A stretch of 64,000 bases of DNA, from positions 39,313,235 through 39,377,234 of the forward strand of contig CM060066.1 of NCBI GenBank assembly GCA_030533445.1, read 5' to 3'. Below are positions 11,907-25,000 of this stretch, in pieces. This stretch comes from Cyprinodon diabolis. Its lineage: Eukaryota > Chordata > Actinopteri > Cyprinodontiformes > Cyprinodontidae. Position 1 is the stretch's first letter. Each line of letters begins with the position of its first letter. Made by a program: the position numbers and the translations under genes. The notes beneath the pieces were generated by a model. It was not told the origin of the DNA, ran no database searches, and worked only from the letters and a program-made list of their open reading frames with translations.

Positions 11907-11913
11907 TATAAAG
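11907..11913 (+). promoter_or_regulatory. TATA box with upstream inverted CCAAT, acidic SCPP gene
   Basis: TATAAAG at 11907 lies about 30 bp before a plausible cap region near 11938. ATTGG at 11891-11895 is an inverted CCAAT box 12 bp upstream. The non-coding exon 1 then ends at about 11998 with a GTGAGA donor. The layout mirrors the promoter of the first SCPP gene. Confidence 0.6.
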
Positions 11914-12237
11914 GGCATCCATGGGAGGGATGAAGTAGTTCTCAGTCCATTTCTAAGAAGGGACAAGTTTGTTTTGTTTTCTGTTTCGAGTAAAAAAGGT
12001 GAGATGGATTTTTATCAAATATTTTTCTTTTTTTCTTATCTAATGTTTTGTATCTCATTGTTATTTATATCTCATTGTTGCTAGTAAAGTTTTAGTCCTC
12101 TGACCTAAAATGCAAACAATCCACTATCAACTTTTATTTCTTTAAAAAAAAATGAGTTGTTACGCTACTTGTTATCTTAATTTAAAGTAGATGTTTTAAA
12201 AATAATTTCCATTTCTTTTTCTTTAGAAGACCTCACA

Positions 12238-13976
12238 ATGAAGCAGATTTTAATCTCCATGTGCCTTCTGGCATCAACGTTTGCTGCGCCTGTGAGTTTT
12301 TCCTAATGTTTTTTTTTTCTTTTTTTTATCTCAGGCTGTGGGACAGATCATTTTAAACTCCTTAAGATTGTTGCTCATCCAGACTGAATAATGGTTGTTT
12401 ACTTTCCTGTCTTAAACTGTAGGCACCAGGGAATGACAGTGGTGAGGTAGGAGGATTTCATTCTTCCATTTCCTTTTATTTCATGTCATCAGCTAAACAG
12501 TATGGTGTCTGTCTAAGAGGGAGGAAAAATTGGCTTTGTTGTAGCTTATGTCTGGTGATGTTTATTTATTTTTTTTCTTAGCAGGTTGCAGCACATGCTA
12601 ATGAGGCCCTAAGATTGATGGAGATGTACAGGCTATACCAGCAACAGGTAGGGGGATGGGGTTCATTGACTTTCCATCCAGATAAATATAGCTGTTCTGC
12701 TCATTAGTTTGGATAAATTGACATTAAACATCAGCTTCAAGTGTGTAACTAAAACCTTTTTTTAGGGACTAGAAAACCCTTTCCTTCAAGCTGCTAATGC
12801 TCCCGTAAGTTTTTTTAATATTAAAACTTTGTATACATTTTTATATTTACATGAAACCAGTAAACACTAAACAGAGGATTTATTTGTTATTCACTGAAGT
12901 ATATGTTTTCTTCTTTGGAAAGGCTAAGTCACCTGGTGCCCCTCGGGTGAGTATGAAGGCAGCATTTTGCCGTTCACTTGTCAGGACTTTTAGTGCCATT
13001 TAAGGAAGGAAAAAGAAAAAAACAAATATTAATCTCAGGTGGATGCTGTGCAAGCCCAGCTGGCTCCCGTCCCTGCAGAGGATGTCTCAGATGAGGAGGC
13101 TGAGGTGAGCAAGCCACTTGAGTTGTAAGCTAAAAAACTGTTACAAGCAGGCTTAACATTTTACACAATGTATTTGTATTTGATTATCAGGTTTTGTTTT
13201 AGTATTTTTTGTCACTTGATTGTGTGTCCTTTCATTGGTGGTTAATCAGTGTAACATGTAAAGTTTGCCATATAATGCAGTCATTATGCATAATATACAT
13301 ATCCTTAAACTTGATTTGCTAAACAATGTAATTACTACATATCCAAGCAAGTCTATCACCTGTACTCTAGAAGCAAATGCTCATTTGTTTGCACACTACT
13401 GGATCCTATTTGTCCTAATTACAATTATAGATCACTTTAAAAAGGGTATTATCTTATTTCATATTTATTTCAACATCTCATGACCATGCCATGATTTTTT
13501 AGATTCCATCTTGCATTAAAATCAGCTTCTTTTGTCCGATAATTATGTCCCATATTTCCTAAATATGATGTAGACTTCATTCAGTATTTATTCATTTCTG
13601 TTAGGATGGGAACCCTGCTCCTAAAGCTGTAGTCCCCGGTGCTGCTGCTGCTCCTCTGAACTCTGATGAAGAGGAGGAGGCTGAAGAGGCAGAGACAGCT
13701 GAGCTTGAACCAACCGTGGTTGATGTAGCACCTGCAGACCCAACAATAGCCCCAGCAGCAGACCCCTCAGCAGCCGATGAGCCTGAAGTGGTGGCCATCT
13801 CTCCAGGTGTTGCACCAGTTGATGGTGTTGTGGTTGCAGTACCCCCTGTTGATGTTGTTCCTGTGGACGCTGCTTCTGAGGTGGCTGTTGATGTGGCTGG
13901 CCCTGTTGCTACTGTTATTCCTGCTGTTGATAATGCTGCAGCCACAGCGGCTGCTGAGGTTTTTGCTACACTGTAA
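12238..13976 (+). CDS. scpp1: acidic secretory calcium-binding phosphoprotein, scpp1-like
   Basis: Probably a secreted acidic matrix protein of bone and tooth mineralisation (family knowledge). The coding exons, joined by phase-0 introns, are 12238-12291, 12423-12446, 12585-12647, 12766-12804, 12923-12946, 13039-13104 and 13605-13976 (stop TAA), giving about 213 residues. Residues 1-16 are a signal peptide (MKQILISMCLLASTFA). Acidic Ser-x-Glu clusters, typical FAM20C kinase targets, occur as VSDEEAEDG and NSDEEEEAEEAE. The last exon (123 residues) continues as a long Ala/Val/Pro/Asp-rich, probably disordered tail without Lys or Arg. The exon at 12585 has a tandem TAGCAG acceptor (NAGNAG), so one Gln may be alternatively included. 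A TATA box lies upstream and AATAAA at 14217. The symbol rests on acidity, small exons and SCPP architecture; another acidic SCPP paralogue is possible. Confidence 0.72.
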
Positions 13977-14216
13977 TTATCCACCTTTCCCTGTCTGTGA
14001 AGGTGTATTCTGCGTTTAGAAAACATCAGTACCAGAAACGCCAGTGGCTTACTTTGTTTGCCCTTCTTGAATGAATAGGAAAGAGGACTTGACAAAATAA
14101 TAAGACTAAGTAATACATGATATGTGAAGATCAGAGGTAGCTTGTCCAAAGTTAACCATTGTTTTTTTTTACTCCAGAATTTAATTGGTTAGCATTTTTT
14201 GTTTTTTCAACTCTGT

Positions 14217-14222
14217 AATAAA
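14217..14222 (+). terminator. poly(A) signal, acidic SCPP gene
   Basis: AATAAA 240 bp after the stop at 13976 is the first canonical hexamer in the 3' region. Confidence 0.55.
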
Positions 14223-14229
14223 TATGAGT

Positions 14230-15930
14230 TGCTGTATGTGTCTGATATGTACATCTTACTGCTAAGAATTAAAATAATCAATCTCTCTGAATATAAGATG
14301 CTTTCTTACATTTTTTAGTCATACAGTAGCAGCTATTCAAAGTGCACTTTCCCAGTCAAATGCCAGCCAAATGGCAGCCCACTTCCTTGCAACTCCCAGC
14401 AAAATCCCCTTCCAGCCACTGGAGTTCACCCCCTCCTTCTCCTGGGCGTGCATATTTGTTTACTCTGACTCCACGTTTTCACTGCATTAAAGGGTCTGAC
14501 CAGGAAGATCTTAATATGCACAAATCAAGACAGAAAGAATATTTTGGTTCAAAGATTGATGTTTAAAAAGGAATTGTAGGGGACCAGCCAAGAGCCCATC
14601 AAGAGAATTGGTGAATTTTTGAATAGCTACTATCGTAATCACATTTTATTGCATTGCATCTGGCCATGACGAATCTGAGTAACAGATATCAAATGTGTGG
14701 TTCCTCAATTCTGATTCAATTCAAAGGCCACTTTTATTCAGTATTGTTATTCTCCCTTGGCTTTTCAAATACAAATGATGAGAAAAACTGTGTTACCACA
14801 TGACCATTGTTCTATGCATTCATTTTGAATTCTAAATACATCAACTTAACAAAATGTTGAAGACCTGCACCCCATGGCAAGCAATTTTAAATCTTGACAG
14901 AACATTGCAATTTAAAAATGAACAATGAACAGGTTTGATAAAAAAATTAGCAAGTTTTCTGGATGGCTTGTTCTTTGTCAAAAAGATACCTGAGAGACCT
15001 CTTGACTCTGAATTCAAGAAAAACAAGCTATCAGTACAGATTGTCACTGTTAAGTCATTGATCCCCCAATGTAAAAGCACTGCCTATACATGGCACACCA
15101 TAACTTTTAGATAAACTCAGGCCTTAAAGGCTAAGTTTATTTTGAACTACTCAGAGTGAAGAAGGTTCTTAGAGAGCCTAAATGTTTCGACCAAGAAAAA
15201 GCCACCTACAAGATGCCTGTGTAAATTCTCAGTCACCTGGGTCATGGCAAACAAAACAAGAGGCTTAAATTGGATGGCAACCGGACTTTCACTGAATTTA
15301 AGCTAAAGTTCAGTTGTTTTCTACAGTATTTGAATTACTGAGATGCAGAAGGGCAATAAAATTCGATTTGTAACACCAAAAATATCACCCTTGGTAATCA
15401 TGGGGAAAACTGCTGACTTGAAGGTAAAAATAGTCACTTATACGTACCTTTCACTTAGAGGGAAAACCAAAAAGCAGCATTGCTCAAGATGTGGCTTCCA
15501 GCTGAGCGCCTACACAAAGCTTAATAATATGTAGTTCTGTCCTGGCCTTGCTAAGCACTGTGGCCTTCAGCAGTAACTCAGCTATACAGGTAGCTAAACA
15601 CTTTCCCATTCGTGTACCAAGAAGCACTGCATTAGGTTCTTTAGCAGGATTTAATGAGAATCGTGTAAAACTGTAACACACAAAGGTACAGAAAATTAAT
15701 GCCAGCTAAGCTAACATTGGGCTAACACAAGTAAAAATGTCTATCTTCACATAAAACATGTCAACTGGTTATGAATTATGATTTATATGACAGGCAAATT
15801 AGAACAGTACTTACAGACGATGCCGTTTTGCACTTAGATTAAAGAAAACATAACAAAAACTGCTTCTTTCAGAGCAGATGGATGAACAGGCTTTCTTCCT
15901 TTCTGGTAAACAAGTTGTAGTAATAAAAGT
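14230..15930. other. intergenic, nothing recognised
   Basis: AT-rich interval between the acidic SCPP gene and the CTCF-like motif pair. Open frames up to 79 codons show no domain or splice structure. Confidence 0.45.
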
Positions 15931-15932
15931 GA

Positions 15933-15993
15933 CCACAAGATGGCGTTTGTGAACTAGCAATACACACAATTATAACATTTGCCACTAGGTGGC
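15933..15993 (+). promoter_or_regulatory. two CTCF-like motifs in the same orientation
   Basis: CCACTAGGTGGC at 15982-15993 matches the 12-base core of the vertebrate CTCF consensus (CCASYAGRKGGC). CCACAAGATGGCG at 15933-15945 matches with one deviation. Both point the same way and lie 49 bp apart, between the SCPP pair and cnga1. An insulator role is only an inference. Confidence 0.35.
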
Positions 15994-16049
15994 CTCAGTA
16001 GAGGAACTAAACATTGAATAACATTAAGTTAAACAAGTTCCATTACAAG

Positions 16050-17085
16050 TTCCATGGAGAGAAAAGGTGAGCCAACAACATGCATAACCACAGTCTTGAC
16101 AGGATTATGAGTCAAAACACTAAAATGTACTAAGCATAAACTCCAGATAGACTCTGTGTTTCAAGTTCAGTATCAAATGAACATATCTCAGACATAGGCT
16201 ACAATATTCTCATATCCTTTTTAAAAACATTTCTAAACCAAACCAGAAAACATAAGATGTGTCTTTCTTGGGTAAGATGGGACAGTTTTCATTAAATCAT
16301 AATGAACTGGTACAAGGACAAGCTAGACATTACAAAATCAGAGTAAAAAAAAAATTAACATTCTGTAAAAAGTAGTGTTGCACTGATAAGTGTCTAAATG
16401 TAAAAATATATTTCTTAAATAAGATGACATTTTTCCCATGTAAGCTTTATGCATCAAAGCCTCCAGAACTTTTGCCAAAAAACAAAATAACTTTTTCCTA
16501 TCTTTTAAGGAATTTTTATCTCTTTTTTACTTTTAGCAGTGAATTATGTTAAAAGTAATCTCCATGATTGGTTAAATTTACACGAGAACAGCAATTATTC
16601 TTCCGGACATATAGAGCTAAACCTGCCCTTTCTAACTAAATAGTTTTACTGAAGAATCCTAAATATAGAGAACAATAAATACAAAAAAAGTCCTTTTTTT
16701 TTTTTTTTACTTTCAGAACCAACAGAGTAAAGCCTGCTGCTTGTGGAAAGTGAGTTGAACCTCTTAATCCCCTGCTTAGAGTAAAGACAACAGAATATAA
16801 TAATAATAATAATAATCATAATAACAATCATAATAATAATCATATCAATAATAACAATAATAATAATTTATACTTTATTTGTATGGACTTTTTGATAAAG
16901 GTCCCCATCAATAATAAAACAATAGGTAGGAAATTATGATTTTTCACTTACATCTAATTAATAAAAAACATTAATTTTTAAAGAAGATTATAATTATATT
17001 AGATCTTTTGTACAGAAGTTTAGGCTTGATGGAAAATATGTTAAAAAAGGATGGAAAACAAGCTTTTTCTAGCCATATTATAACA
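16050..17085. other. intergenic with (TAA)n-rich microsatellite
   Basis: Holds an imperfect AAT/ATC trinucleotide microsatellite at about 16797-16868. No gene was recognised. Confidence 0.6.
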
Positions 17086-17099
17086 TTTTAAATGTAATG

Positions 17100-18032
<933 letters not shown>

Positions 18033-18059
18033 TATATATATAGCATTACATTTAAAAGG

Positions 18060-19465
18060 GTGGGTTTTCATTTAATGAGCTGTTACTAGACTCCTTAACA
18101 AAACCAGGAAACTTTATCATATCAAATCAATAACTAAATTCCTGCACTAGTGACCCCTCTTTGTAAAAGGAAATATTTTTTGCTTAGGGTCTTGTTTGTA
18201 AACTGATTGCAGAGTTACTTCTCTGGTGAGCCTACAAGCCCACCAGAGAACCTTTGCACTGTATTACAGGGTGAGAACTGAACAAGCAGAGACAGTATTT
18301 GTTTCTATGCTTTTCAGCTCCTGAATTAATGGTGGGATGCCCTATGAAATATATAAAAACTATTGGCTTTTTAAAAAGAGGCAGATATAAGCATTTTTAC
18401 TTCTGTCCCCTAAAGGTCAAATGTAAGGCTTTTAAAGTAATTATGTGTACCATTGTTTCTTTATTTTCATGTAAAACACCAATGGATAAACATTAATGTA
18501 CAAAAAGAAAAAAAATGACCAGCCTTGTTTATCATCTATCATGATTTCTAAGACAAAATTCTCATATCAAGTGAATCTGTTAAGCCTGGTATAAAGTACA
18601 AGTAATCCCATCAAATAGGATCTAAATTTAAATATTTGCAGAAGTGAAGAAGTTGCGAAAATCAGATACACCAATAGGGAGAGCCATTGCACCATTTACA
18701 GCCGATTTAAACCTTCCTCAGAGGTTCAGCTTCAGTTTCACTCTCATGACTCTCATGCATTTAAAGGGGGCAGATCCATCTGATATTAAATCCGCCCCAC
18801 TGGTTCTAATCTAATAGGATCAGTGGAGGATATGACTGAGATTGCTGACCAAGCAGGAGAGGTGTTTGTATGTGAAAGATCCCAAGAAGACTAACTCCTA
18901 TGCTATTCTGCAAATAGCCTGGATGATAACATATATTTGCAGATAAAAAACATGGAGTGACAGGGGAATGTTTATGGGGTTTTCAATCATCAATATTCCA
19001 TATATATTTTTCTTTTAGCTTGATTTACAATTGAACAAACTAATGCAGCCTTGCTTTTTCTCACCCAGCTCTAATCCCCAAATCCTTGTAAGGGTCACTC
19101 TGACACAGTGACTGTTAAGACTCGTTGCTCAGAGGTGTCTGCTTTTTAGTTATGTTTTAATACTAATAATAGTTGCATTTGCATGATTTGTCTTTTTAAT
19201 TGTGCTGGCTAGCCTTAGAGTCAAAAGGAAGAAATAAGGATTAACAGTAATGGACTTAATGAATTAAGGACCAAAAAAGGTAAGAAATATGAATGAATCC
19301 TACATTTCCTACATCCAAAATTATAAAAAAAAATATAAGAAAATTAAACATGTTAGCAGCCGTTTCGAATCCAAACTGTAGTGACACATTATTTGGATTT
19401 TTTCAGTTTTTTCAAAGTAATTTAGGGGCCAAGTTTTACATATATATGTAAATATATATATACAT
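18060..19465. other. intergenic, nothing recognised
   Basis: AT-rich DNA upstream of the first coding exon of cnga1. Non-coding 5' exons or the cnga1 promoter may lie in this interval, but no convincing one was identified. Confidence 0.4.
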
Positions 19466-19467
19466 AT

Positions 19468-19590
19468 AGTGCACTGCTTTACAAAAGTATCCATACCTCT
19501 TGAGCAATTTCACCCTTTGTTATTATACAGCTGCAGATCTAAATGTATTTTATTGGGATTTCAGAAGTGTCAGAAAGGGAAAATAATTTT
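19468..19590 (+). mobile_element. Tc1/mariner-like terminal fragment
   Basis: The segment beginning TAGTGCACTGCTTTACAAAA, then GTATCCATACCTCTTGAGCA, and the later AAATGTATTTTATTGGGATT, resembles the end of a common teleost Tc1-type element. No transposase and no matching right end were found, so this is a remnant. Confidence 0.45.
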
Positions 19591-20338
19591 TTTCTAAAGA
19601 AAAGAATGTCAAGTCTTTAGCCTCAGTATTTTCATGCTCACGACTTAAAGATAATTAAAACTCACATGCCATGTCTAAAAATTAGAACTTGAAATAAAAT
19701 CAATAAATAGGGATATTTAAAGCAGAATTGTTAAGCCTCTATATAATCTGTTAGTTTCTATGTACTCAGTAAATTATTATTTTAAATAATTTACTTCCTT
19801 GGTTGAGTTTGTTGGTCAAACTTAAACTTTAAACCAACTTTTGGTAATTCTGATGATGTAGGCATGTACCACATCTGAATATGAAAATCAGCATGTCTGT
19901 AAAGCTTGTAATGTAACCAGCAGGCATTCTGAGGTTCTTGCCTCTCTTCTATAATAGCTAGTTCTTCCAACTTAACAGTTGGTCACAATGGCTCGTCCAT
20001 TACTTTATGTTACTGTGTTATATGTAGATTCAAGAATTTTATCTACAGAGACCAGCCTTTCTTTACATTCTTTAAAAAATTGATGGTTGTAAATTTAATG
20101 ATATGTTAAATGATATGTTATTTTGGATCTCTTTTTTTTATATGATATCAGATCCTGTATTTTCTGAGAAATATAAGCTTTGCACACTACTTCATCTCTC
20201 TAGCATTTAGGATAATTTAAGTTTTTTAAAGCCTTTAAAAAGCAATTGTTGAGTTTTGTAACAATAAACTTTGTTTAAATCCTTATTAATTAGGTACATT
20301 CATGTGTTTGGACTCTGCAGGACAAAGCCACAGTTACC

Positions 20339-21966
20339 ATGTCAACAATTGTTTCCATTAATACCATGCCGGCACCATGCCTAACCACTGACAGTGAAGA
20401 CCAAAGTGAGGATGACCTGTAAGTCATACTTCAATTATTTTATTGCACCACAGTTCAAAGAGCCTGTAGGTCTTACATGCAATCCAAAGTATGAAACTAA
20501 AACAATAGAAGTTATTTCTACATTAATTAAAATTACATGCTGTGTTTGTTTCAGATGTCCACCTCAATCCAGTCTTCTGGTCAATAGGAATAACAGCAAC
20601 AACAATGAAGAGTAAGTAGTGTCTTCAATGAAAAAAAACATATGAGGCACTAATCTTTCTTTCATGAACTGGGTGGGCTCATTAAGCCTGTTAAATGCTT
20701 TATTTCTTTCTAGAGAAGACAAAGAAAAGAAGCAAAAAAAGAAAAAGGAAAAGAAAGAGAAGAAGGAGAAGAAAGAGTAAATATTTTTACACCATAACTT
20801 TTTGAAAAATGCAGAAAATGTGTAAGAATACCTGATACTTAACACTCTTTGTTATGATGAAATTGACAGAAAAAAGAAAAAGGAGAAGGAAGAAAAGGAA
20901 GCAAAGGAAAAGGAACAGGAAAAAGAAAAGGAGAAAGAAAAAGAGAAGGAGAAAGAAAAGGAGAAAGAAAAGGAAAAAGAGAAAGAGAAGGAAAAGGAAA
21001 AGGCAAAAGAAAAGGACAAAGACAAGTAAGTTATGATTTGGAAAAATTCCCCTGAAAAAACTGCTTTCTTCATTCAGGTAAATTATTTCTTCCTTTGCTC
21101 TGTTTGTTCACAGGCCTAAGGAAATATTTGTGGTTAATCCTGCGGGGAATTTGTATTACAACTGGCTTTTCATCATCACAGTACCAGTCATGTATAACTG
21201 GACCATGATCATAGCCAGGTGAATTAGCTGACAGCAGATTCATCTTTGCATCTTCTTCCTTGTTAATGTTTGTATAATGGCATTATCTAACTGTTGCAGA
21301 TAATGTTAACCTAGTAGATATGCCATTTTCTCTGATTTAACTAAAATATACCTAAAGTTTAAACCTAGACAAAAATCACTATTGTTGTTTTCTCACAAAA
21401 TGGAGGCGTTAACAAGTGAAATAAATAAAACTTTTCTATATGCCAACAGGGCCTGCTTTGAGGAGCTGCAACATGACTACATACTCTACTGGATTATCTT
21501 GGACTACAGCTCTGATCTAATTTACCTAGCAGACATGTTCATCAGAACCAGAACAGGTGACAATGAAGTACAGCTTTCTCATCAACAACAAAAGAGTAAA
21601 AAGAGAACAAAATACTTTCAAAAACTTGTATTTACTGTAGTGTAGGATAATAACTAATAATAGTATGTAGTGTCGGATTTACCACCTTCACTTCTTCAGC
21701 TGTTACACTTTAAGTAGCCTCTATCTGCCATGACCCTCCTGGTTCCACAATTTTCCTTCCATTAATCTGACAGCACTTTTTGGCCATAAGAACAAGTTAT
21801 ATTTTCACTTTCAATTTTCCTTTTTTCATCTGCAATGTGTTACTGTAGCATCAAGATTTATTAAGCATTTTCTTACAATTTCCCCCAACAGACATATTTA
21901 GGAATATTGTTCTTGTGGCACCCAATTTTTTTATTTTAGAACTACATACGTGTATATATATATACA

Positions 21967-22034
<68 letters not shown>

Positions 22035-25000
22035 CTTATGTTACTTATAGTATATATTTTGATGAAACAAAATGTTTCATTCGAAGGCCTTAAGGGGCTT
22101 TTGAACAAAGAAACAAAAGAATTACAAGAATTATAATTACTTACAACTGGGGAGGGGTAGCTAGACTCTACAGCAGGATGGCATGTGCTCCCCTTGCTCC
22201 TGTGTAAATTAGCTAGTGAAGGTAGGTAGTAAGTAGTGCATTCAAGGGTTACTACTTTGTCACATTTAGTGTAAAAAGGTTTCCTCTTCCTGACAGCACT
22301 ATTGGTTAAACTATATCATGTCAGAGTGCAGCCATTGGTGCAGGAAATCCTATTTTCAGAGAGAGGGACCTGAGGTAATTTTCAAGCCCCTTGTTAATGG
22401 AAGAAACCCAGGACTTGGTTTGTCCTTGACCTCAATGTCAGAGACAAAGACGTATACATGAAGAGTGGAGAATATCTGGCATTTTTGTCAGAGAAAAGAA
22501 CAGAAATGCCTTCCCTGACTAGTCTCAGAGGCTATCATCATTGTTCCCCTACTTCACTGGTGTGGGCATCAGAGGCTCAGCGCAGGCCAGACACACTTTG
22601 ATAGTAGAACCTGGACCAGGAAAATGATATAATAAAGGCTATAGAGGCTTGAGAGAAGGCCAGAGGTTTGAAGCAGTTGGAGAGTGCCATGCCATACTAA
22701 TGCTCTGGGTACTTCATCATTTTCCCATGGATCTAAAATATGCAAGTTAGGTCAACTGGCAGCTTTGACTTACTATTATTAGATGTTTCTACTCACTTTC
22801 ATATTCACTAAACATTTGTATAAGGTTTCAAAGAGAGATACCTTTATAAAATGCCTTGTGTGATTCGTAAATCACCAATTAAGTTCAATGTGTACAACAC
22901 GAATTAGTTTACAAAAGGAAATCTGCCAGGGGCGTGCATACATAGACACTAGGTGGTGCTAAAGCACTAGGAAGTTTGCCCTTTATCAACGAAAATGCCC
23001 TTTTGAAACTCGTTTTTTTTTTTTTTTTTATTAATATTGTTAAGATTTTACTGAGGTCGGTTTTGAAATGATCTTTTGAAAACCTGAGCCATTAAAAACG
23101 ACCAGCCTATCTCTCTTCCTTTGTCACGTGAACTCGCACGGTCGCCCGCAGGGCATACCAGATGCGCAGCATCATAGCAGTTCAGTAAGCGTCTTCAGAT
23201 AGCAGGAACTTGTCCCGTGCCCCATTAGCCAGGTAATATACAGATCAAGCAAAATCATTTTGTTGTGCATTAAAATGTCTCATTCAGCAGCACCAAACAA
23301 GCATTTTTGCCAACTGGTCACCTGATAAACTAGTTAGGCTAGATAAAGTTTTACACTGTAGCCCAAGTCAATGACAGATAACGTGAGGACGACCACATAG
23401 GCTACAAATAATTTCGGTAGAGTTTGCAATTGCAAATCTATGTGTTAAGACAAACGTTTTCTGTTGTATAGGGTTTGTTAGGACACATAAATTAACACAT
23501 TTTGGTCTCTTTATTTTCTTAATTGTATATTGATTTGGTAATTGCAGCACGATGCCAAGAAAGGAGGGTTAATCGTATTGAAAAATTTTAAAAGCTGTTC
23601 ACATTTTATTTTTAAGTGGTTTGTACAAAATCAGCAGGTATTAAAATAGCTATTATTTTGTAGGCTACCATAAGTCCTATCAACGTGACAAGACTTCCAG
23701 TCATGTTGCCCTAATAGCCCATTATTTAAACTAATGTGGAATATTTGTTAAAGCTATTATTATTATTATTATTATTATTAATATTATTATTATTATTATT
23801 ATCATTATTATTGTCATGATGGTTATTATTATTAACAGGGAAGCTCTATACCATCAACATCTACCAGGACAGGAGATGAGGAAGAGTTCAGGGAAGACTC
23901 AGAGACAGAAAAAGACCAGGATGAGGGAGAACAGATGGATGAGAGAGCAGATGGGTGAGGGAAAACAGGGAGATGAGCCAGATGAAAGAAGAAGAAAGAT
24001 GAGCAAGCGTACTACTTTAAAGTAGTACACTTTAGTCTGTTCTGTTGGTGGTGTGACTTTTTTCCATTGAAAACTCACGTTTAGAGAATGTTACTAATAA
24101 AAGTCAAAATTCATTCAACAGGCGTGCGTATTTTTTTTATAATTAAGTGTTCCACGTGCGCTAAAAAGTGCCCTCCCCCCCCTCCTGAGCACCTGCCTGT
24201 TGGGATCTGGAGATTCTCCACCTTCTCCAGCAGAGTGCGCTGTGGATCTCCTGGGCTGGAGCCTTCCAGCACAGCTGACGTTCATCAGCCCATCAGGAGA
24301 CCTGCCTATATAATCAGCAGCCAGACCTTCCTTCAACGCCGCAGTGTTGAACAAGTTTGGTTAGCGAACCTGAGCCTCTGAACTACTAGAATCTTTGTCT
24401 CTAAGAGAACCCCAATTCTAACCTGCCTCTGTCTTCTCGCTCATAGGAAACCTGTCTCTCGTCTGAAGCTCTGCCTGCCTGCCCTAGAGAGCCAAACCTG
24501 AAGATCTCGGTCTGGAATCCACCTGCTGCTCTTAAGGAAAGAGCTAATCCCTCAAACCAAGGTCTGTCACTGGAAAGTCAGAAGCTAGACGCTGCTGCTG
24601 CTGAGCACTCTGCTGAAACCAACAGTCTCTGGACCCAACCGGTTCCCTCTCTCAGAAAAGAGAGCCTGGACCTCTACAAGGTATTTTCAGAAACATCTGA
24701 AAACTCAACAACTAATCTGTTTACCTGGCTAATCAAACTATCCGTCTCTGCAGACGCCTGAGAATCCTGCCCGGACCAGTTTCCAGAATCCAGTTCATGT
24801 TATCTCTGTGCAAACCTTTAATAAACTCTGTTGAACTTTTTATCAGTCTCCAAGTGGTGTTCTGCATGTGGGTTTGATTTCTAAACCAACCATGACAGAA
24901 CACTGCGGCCAAACACAAAGCCCAGCAGATCACCTCCGGAGGAGGCTTGAGGAGCAGGACACTCAAATCCTTGGACATGCCCACACCATCCGTGAGTTAC

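Noticed and set aside
13601..14149. 182-codon minus-strand open frame rich in Thr/Ser/Ala/Gly
   Set aside because: It is the antisense of the last exon of the acidic SCPP gene; its composition follows from the Val/Ala/Pro codons on the other strand, and it lacks its own splice or promoter signals.
20852..21073. Phe/Ser repeat open frame on the minus strand
   Set aside because: Antisense of the purine-only Lys/Glu exon of cnga1.
21851..22108. Tyr/Ile repeat open frame
   Set aside because: Translation of a (TA)n microsatellite.
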